Both the position numbers and the translations under genes were made by a program. Positions 55,601-64,000 of a stretch of DNA of 64,000 nt are shown here, piece after piece. The stretch is from Halichondria panicea. Taxonomy: Eukaryota; Porifera; Demospongiae; Suberitida; Halichondriidae. The DNA is taken from contig NC_087390.1 in the NCBI RefSeq assembly GCF_963675165.1, positions 6,052,250-6,116,249 of the forward strand, read 5' to 3'. Numbering within the stretch: position 1 is the stretch's first letter; the number at the start of each line of letters is the position of its first letter. The notes beneath the pieces are model-generated. The model did not search any database, had not been told where the DNA came from, and was given only the letters and a program-made list of their open reading frames with translations.

Positions 55601-57874
55601 AATGAAGGATAAGGTTGATCTCATTCTCAAGCACAACATCAACTGCTTCATTAACAGGCAAGGAAAATGCTCGTTATAAAAAAAAGACGGAATTTCTTAG
55701 CTCTATATTTATGTATACCTTCCCACACACACACACACACAGGCAGCTCATTTACAACTATCCCGAGCAGCTGTTTTCCGATGTGGGAGTCATGGCAATA
55801 GAGCACGCTGACTTTGAGGGCATAGAGCGATTGGCGCTGGTATTGGGCGGAGAGATTGTATCGACCTTTGGTGACCCCGAGAAGGTCAAGATCGGAACAT
55901 GCGACGTTATTGAAGAGATTATGATCGGAGAGGACATGGTGAGATATGTCATGTGATACCATATAGTAATTTTTGTGGGGTAAAGAATTTGTTTATCTGG
56001 AAAACGGTGGTTTTCGCACAAATTAATAATATTTGCCTCTTTTAAGTAGTGAACAAGGCCTAGGAGGTGGTGTCTAGACCCAACCACCACCACCGACCAG
56101 TGTAGGGACACATCCCTGCACTGTACTATGCTGCACTCTACTATGTTTAATAGTTATTTTGTAGCCACTGTGTAGAGCTACCTAGAAACTGTCGAAGTCT
56201 ACGCACACCCTCACGTGCACTTATTAAGATTGTGTGTTTTGGCATGTGATGAATTTCTTTATCTGACACCTCTTGTTTGAGCGCAGTCAATGAGCAAAAT
56301 TTTATTATCTGATGCCAATTAAATCTAGAATTTGTTATAGATGCGCACACACCCACACGCGCACACACCTCACACACACGCCCACACCACACACACAGCT
56401 GATTCGCTTCTCTGGTGTGGCCCTCGGTGAGGCTTGCTCCATCGTGATTCGTGGAGCTACTCAGCAGATCCTGGATGAGTCAGAGCGCTCTCTCCACGAT
56501 GCTCTCTGTGTACTACAGCAGACCGTCAAGGAGACCAGGATAGTGTTCGGAGGAGGTACATGATTATATTATATACAATCAGTCCACTATAACTGACTGA
56601 TTCTATGAGATGCCGTAAAGTGATGGAAATTTATGTGTGGGATGGAACTTTCTGTGTGTATTGCATTCTGCAAAATCAGAAGTTATTGTTTTTTGCTTAT
56701 AGTTTGAGTACTGTACATTTGAGTTTGAAAATGTTTTCTACATGTACATGTACTAGTAGCTACCACAAAATTACTAGTCTACGTATGATTTATCTTCTCT
56801 TTCTTTCTTGCCTCTCCCTCCCTGTACAGGTTCGTCTGAGATGCTGATGGCCAATGCAGTGCAGGAGCTAGCCTCTCTCACTCCTGGCAAGGAGTCCATG
56901 GCAATGGAGGCATTCGCTAAAGCACTGAGACAGCTGCCCACTATTATTGCTGACAATGCAGGTTACGATAGCTCTCAGCTCATCTCTGAACTGAGGGCAC
57001 TCCACTCCAAGGGACAGGTTACCATGGGACTCAGTGAGTGGGTGTGGGTGTGGAAGGGCGGGTTACCATGGGACTCAGTGAGTGGGCGTGTGGGGGGGCA
57101 GGTTACCATGGGACTCAGTGAGTGGGCGTGTGTGTGTGTGGAGGGGGCGGGTTACCATGGGACTCAGTGGGCGCTGTGAAGTGTGTTTTTACTTTTTTCT
57201 TTTTTTCGTAGCTAAGTTTTAGAGCCCATAACTTATGTCAAGTACTGTACAATATTTCGACCCAAATTGTGTGAAGAAAAAATTTTATCAGCTCTTAAGT
57301 GGGTGTTTTTTTTAATCAGGTCTGTCTTTTGCACCACACAATTTGGCAGCGAACATGACATAGAAAGGAAAATGATTAGTTTAAAGAGTTTATGAGATCG
57401 ATGCCATTGTGTACCTCTGACTCACCCGCCCACGTACAGACATGACTGAGGGGTGTGTCGGGGACATGGTGGAGTTGGGCATCACTGAGAGCTTCCAGGT
57501 GAAGCGGCAAGTGCTGCTATCGGCAGCGGAGGCGGCAGAGATGATCCTGAGGGTGGATGATATACTCAAGTCTGCTCCTAGGTGATTATCTGTGTATAGT
57601 AATTATAATCTTGTCGTACGTAGAGTAAAACCACTTTAGAACAAATGTTGGGGAACAAACTTTTGACCATTATATAAATACTGATGGTGGCCTTAATTTG
57701 TTGAGGGGTTGTATTTTGTGACCTGTCCTTTCTTCAGGCTGGGCCGGGGTGTCTGTACAGTACATGAATTTGTCCCATTTTGTTATAATTGTGTTTCAAA
57801 TGTGTATGTGTAAATCTTTATACTCTCTTTATTCCCTCCTTCTCAGGCAAAGGTCACAAGATCACGGACACTAA
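52626..57874 (+). CDS. CCT2: T-complex protein 1 subunit beta (complete)
   Basis: About 13 exons from [20 protein letters not shown] to a short last exon ending QRSQDHGH (stop 57,872-57,874), giving around 530 residues as usual for this subunit. Group II chaperonin signatures are present in order: [111 protein letters not shown] and [20 protein letters not shown]. It aligns with animal CCT2 throughout. As part of the cytosolic TRiC/CCT ring it folds actin, tubulin and other proteins using ATP. The intron after NCFINR uses a GC donor. Introns show GT tracts after donors and AC tracts before acceptors. Two separate partial copies (38,974-40,758 and 34,050-35,697) together cover exons 1-10. Confidence 0.95.
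54170..54600. mobile_element. 431-bp hAT-like MITE with an empty site in the other copy
   Basis: The ends are CAGAGGAGGTTGGAAGGAAG and its inverse CTTCCTTCCAACCTCCTCTG, with inverted homology extending about 90 bases. The flanks are GTAACAAA and GTAACAAT, an 8-base duplication with one mismatch. In the CCT2 fragment near 40,950 the same intron sequence reads GTAACAAT only once, which is the empty site. CAGAGG ends and 8-base duplications are the hAT pattern. Confidence 0.85.
57013..57175 (+). repeat. tandem repeat of CCT2 exon 11 edge plus 5' splice site
   Basis: The unit GGTTACCATGGGACTCAGTG (exon end plus donor GTGAGT) occurs four times, about 50 bases apart, with GT/GGG-rich spacer. The first is the natural exon end ([11 protein letters not shown]). 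The next two carry the same GTGAGTGGG donor and the last is altered. Use of a later donor would add spacer-encoded residues. Confidence 0.8.
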
Positions 57875-58452
57875 ACTGAACACACTAGACTTGTGTTACC
57901 ATAGTTACCATATCTCGTATGTATGTATATGGAGCGTTATATTATTATCTTGTGGATATCGTATAGTATGAAATAATAATTTTATTATAAGTTGTACGTG
58001 TCGTGGTGATATAATATATACAAGATTGCATGTGGATGAAGGTTTTTCCCACATAATTATTCGATTGCGATCCCTCAAGATCAGCTCCTCCCATGCCATT
58101 TAGTGTACCCGACTTTAAACATGCAGTCATAATTTAATTATAGAACCAGCCTCGGTTAGGACGCCCTCTTTTATAACTCCTATAATTATCCTATTATAAA
58201 ATTTTTTTCGTACATTAATTGTTTCTACTGGTTCTATAATTAGAACGATTTACGGTATACGTAATATAGCTATCATTTTTATGCAACAAGTTTCTCAAAT
58301 TCCACACAACGACATAATAATAATTATGACACAAATAAACACAAAATTAATAAAAAGTGTGAAATATAATAAATATCATAAGAATAAAAATAATAAAGTG
58401 TCCCACACACACATGGCAGCATCATAAAAACATGTATACACTTATATTGACT

Positions 58453-62590
<4,138 letters not shown>

Positions 62591-63125
62591 CTGTGTGTGT
62601 GTGTGTGTGTGTGGTGTGTGTGTGGTGTGTGTGTGTGTGGGTGGGTGGGTTAAATAATTATATGTGACACTCATTTAGTGAATTGTCTAAATAGGTGACA
62701 AAAATCTACACAGCAGTTATGTTATTGTTTGAGGACAGATATTTAGCTAAAGAGACAGTGAGGCTATTGTTTACTACATGTTAATAAATAAACAACAGTA
62801 TATAGGATTGTGTACAGTGGAGTATAGGACTGCGTGTGAAGATGGGAGGGGTGGTATTCAGAGAGCACTTGCATGGATACTGCACGTGTATCGGATATAC
62901 AAGTGTAGCAAACACACCAGGTGTTCCTATGCTGCTCAACAGACATGAGCATGCAGTGACAATACAATAACAAATAATGTTTTCTGTACAAACGAAATCT
63001 AACGCCCGTCCACTGTTCCAAGCGTACACAAAACCACCCACTCTCTAAATTAAAACATTTCAGATCCATGAGTAGTATATAAAGGCATGCAATATATAGA
63101 GGCATGAAATTTTTGAAATCTCGAC
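62591..63125. promoter_or_regulatory. likely divergent promoter region
   Basis: The space between the first recognised exon of the minus-strand membrane gene and the ATG of the plus-strand coiled-coil gene. It includes a GT tract (62,591-62,650) and a CTATTGTTTACTACATG stretch. No clear core promoter is seen, and a missing first exon of the minus gene probably lies here. Confidence 0.35.
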
Positions 63126-64000
63126 ATGCAGAAGAATGATTGCTATGGGGACCATACACTATCAGTGTACGAGGAAATACAGCTGCAAGACAAGGCGGCT
63201 AAACTAAGTGATGTCAGAGTAAAGCCGACTGAAAATATTTCGAGGAGCAATGAAGATAAGAATTATCGTTTGACATCTAACAAAGAGAGTAACTTAAAAG
63301 CAAATTGTTGCTTAAGTTTTCTTTTCTTTTTGTTAGCCATTGCCGTGGGTGCAGCAATTGGATTGTCTGTGTATACTCTAGTGAGTTCTAACCAAGACAT
63401 GGACAACGTGATGGAAGAAATCCAAGAGCTTAAGTTGCAATTAAACAAGACAAAAGAAGCGAGTGAAACAGAGATTGCAAAATGGATCAAATATCTAAAC
63501 TACACTCTCTCACAAATAAAAACTGATGGCTTGATGTTACAGAACGCAACCATGACTCAATTGAACAGCCTGCAGTTTTCAGCAATATATATAGCGAGCT
63601 CTCTAAATACAGCCAATGAAGAAACCATGACTCAATTGAACAGCCTGCAGTCTTCAGTGAGCTCTCTAAACACAACCAATGTAGCAACCGTGACTCAATT
63701 GAACAGCCTGCAGTCTTCAGTGAGCTCTCTAAACACAACCAATGTAGCAACCGTGACTCAATTGAACAGCCTGCAGTCTTCAGTGAGCTCTCTAAGCACA
63801 GCCAATGTAGCAACCGTGACTCAATTGAACAGCCTGCAGTCTTCAGTGAGCTCTCTAAGCACAGCCAATGTAGCAACCGTGACTCAATTGAACAGCCTTC
63901 AGTCTTCAGTAAACTCTCTAAACACAACCAATGTAGCAACCGTGACTCAATTGAACAGCCTGCAGTCTTCAGTGAGCTCTCTAAACACAACCAATGTAGC
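63126..64000 (+). CDS. type II membrane protein with 21-residue coiled-coil repeats (runs off the window)
   Basis: An open frame from the ATG at 63,126 (MQKNDCYGDHTLSVYEEIQL) stays open to the last base, 291 codons. Residues 1-58 are charged and likely cytoplasmic. A single hydrophobic segment (LSFLFFLLAIAVGAAIGLSV) spans about 62-82. After it come Glu/Lys-rich heptads with NKT and NYT glycosylation sites, then repeats of TVTQLNSLQSSVSSLNTTNVA. Each 21-residue unit is three heptads with Leu/Val/Ile at core positions, giving an extracellular, probably trimeric stalk. N-linked sites (NTT) recur in most units. The C-terminal head lies beyond the window; similar stalks in other animals carry lectin, fibrinogen-like or scavenger-receptor domains. 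Surface receptor or adhesion protein is the inference. Confidence 0.8.
   Translation, partial: MQKNDCYGDHTLSVYEEIQLQDKAAKLSDVRVKPTENISRSNEDKNYRLTSNKESNLKANCCLSFLFFLLAIAVGAAIGLSVYTLVSSNQDMDNVMEEIQELKLQLNKTKEASETEIAKWIKYLNYTLSQIKTDGLMLQNATMTQLNSLQFSAIYIASSLNTANEETMTQLNSLQSSVSSLNTTNVATVTQLNSLQSSVSSLNTTNVATVTQLNSLQSSVSSLSTANVATVTQLNSLQSSVSSLSTANVATVTQLNSLQSSVNSLNTTNVATVTQLNSLQSSVSSLNTTNV
63549..64000 (+). repeat. in-frame 63-bp tandem repeat
   Basis: Units start at 63,549 (75 bases, with a 12-base insertion), 63,624, 63,687, 63,750, 63,813, 63,876 and 63,939; the last is cut by the window edge. Units from 63,687 differ at only a few bases (AAC/AGC, GCC/ACC, one GTG to GTA). The near identity implies recent spread by unequal exchange, so copy number is probably variable. 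Confidence 0.95.

Noticed and set aside
63487-63990. A 167-residue minus-strand frame with repeats
   Set aside because: It is the antisense shadow of the plus-strand coiled-coil coding repeat, which has a start, a membrane segment and heptads.
63549-64000. Second array considered as CRISPR or satellite DNA
   Set aside because: The 63-base unit is in frame within an open reading frame after a membrane segment, so it is coding.

Overview
The window looks like nuclear DNA of an early-branching animal, most likely a sponge. It carries intron-rich genes (CCT2 has about 13 coding exons), GT-AG and a few GC-AG introns, expanded death-fold, ZU5 and kelch proteins, a B-box-less NHL/filamin protein, a secreted apextrin-type (ApeC) protein, and many short foldback DNA transposons. 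The CCT2 protein aligns closely with animal CCT2. The sponge call is inference from domain content; no rRNA or mitochondrial marker is present to settle it.

Layout. 0.3-7.2 kb: an NHL-repeat gene copy (minus, broken by a nonsense codon) head to head with the 5' part of a UBA-UBX-LRR gene (plus), ending in a scrap heap of host-gene fragments. 7.4-20.9 kb: two minus-strand death-domain genes with the order death-fold, coiled coil, ZU5, UPA-like, Pro-rich linker, Death. The first (7.4-13.1 kb) is degraded. The second (15.6-20.8 kb) is intact by my exon-by-exon reading: 15 exons, 1058 residues, with an N-terminal kelch propeller. 21.0-30.5 kb: an intact NHL gene and a full UBA-UBX-LRR gene, the second copy of the first module. 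31.4-32.5 kb: a TATA-driven secreted ApeC gene. 34-46.6 kb: scrambled pieces, namely CCT2 exons 6-10, a complete CARD-like four-TM membrane gene, CCT2 exons 1-5, and the 3' end of UBX-LRR. 47.2-49.7 kb: a third death-domain gene with a basic C-terminus. 51.6-57.9 kb: a truncated copy of the four-TM gene and a complete CCT2 gene. 58.4-62.6 kb: a minus-strand gene for a protein of about six membrane segments. 63.1 kb to the end: a plus-strand type II membrane protein with 21-residue coiled-coil repeats, running off the window.

Two themes stand out. First, nearly every module exists twice at high identity with small indels, in permuted or truncated order. That is either a young segmental duplication rearranged around foldback elements or two haplotypes of a very heterozygous animal joined in one assembly. 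Second, several genes share a death-domain exon that enters and leaves in the same reading phase and is followed by a basic tail, suggesting a shuffled signalling module. The cluster (kelch-ZU5-Death, basic-tailed Death, CARD-like four-TM, NHL/filamin, ApeC) would fit innate immune or cell-death signalling, but that role is inference.

Introns have a striking polarity: GT-repeat tracts follow donors and AC-repeat tracts precede acceptors on the coding strand. At three places an exon edge together with its splice site is tandemly repeated.
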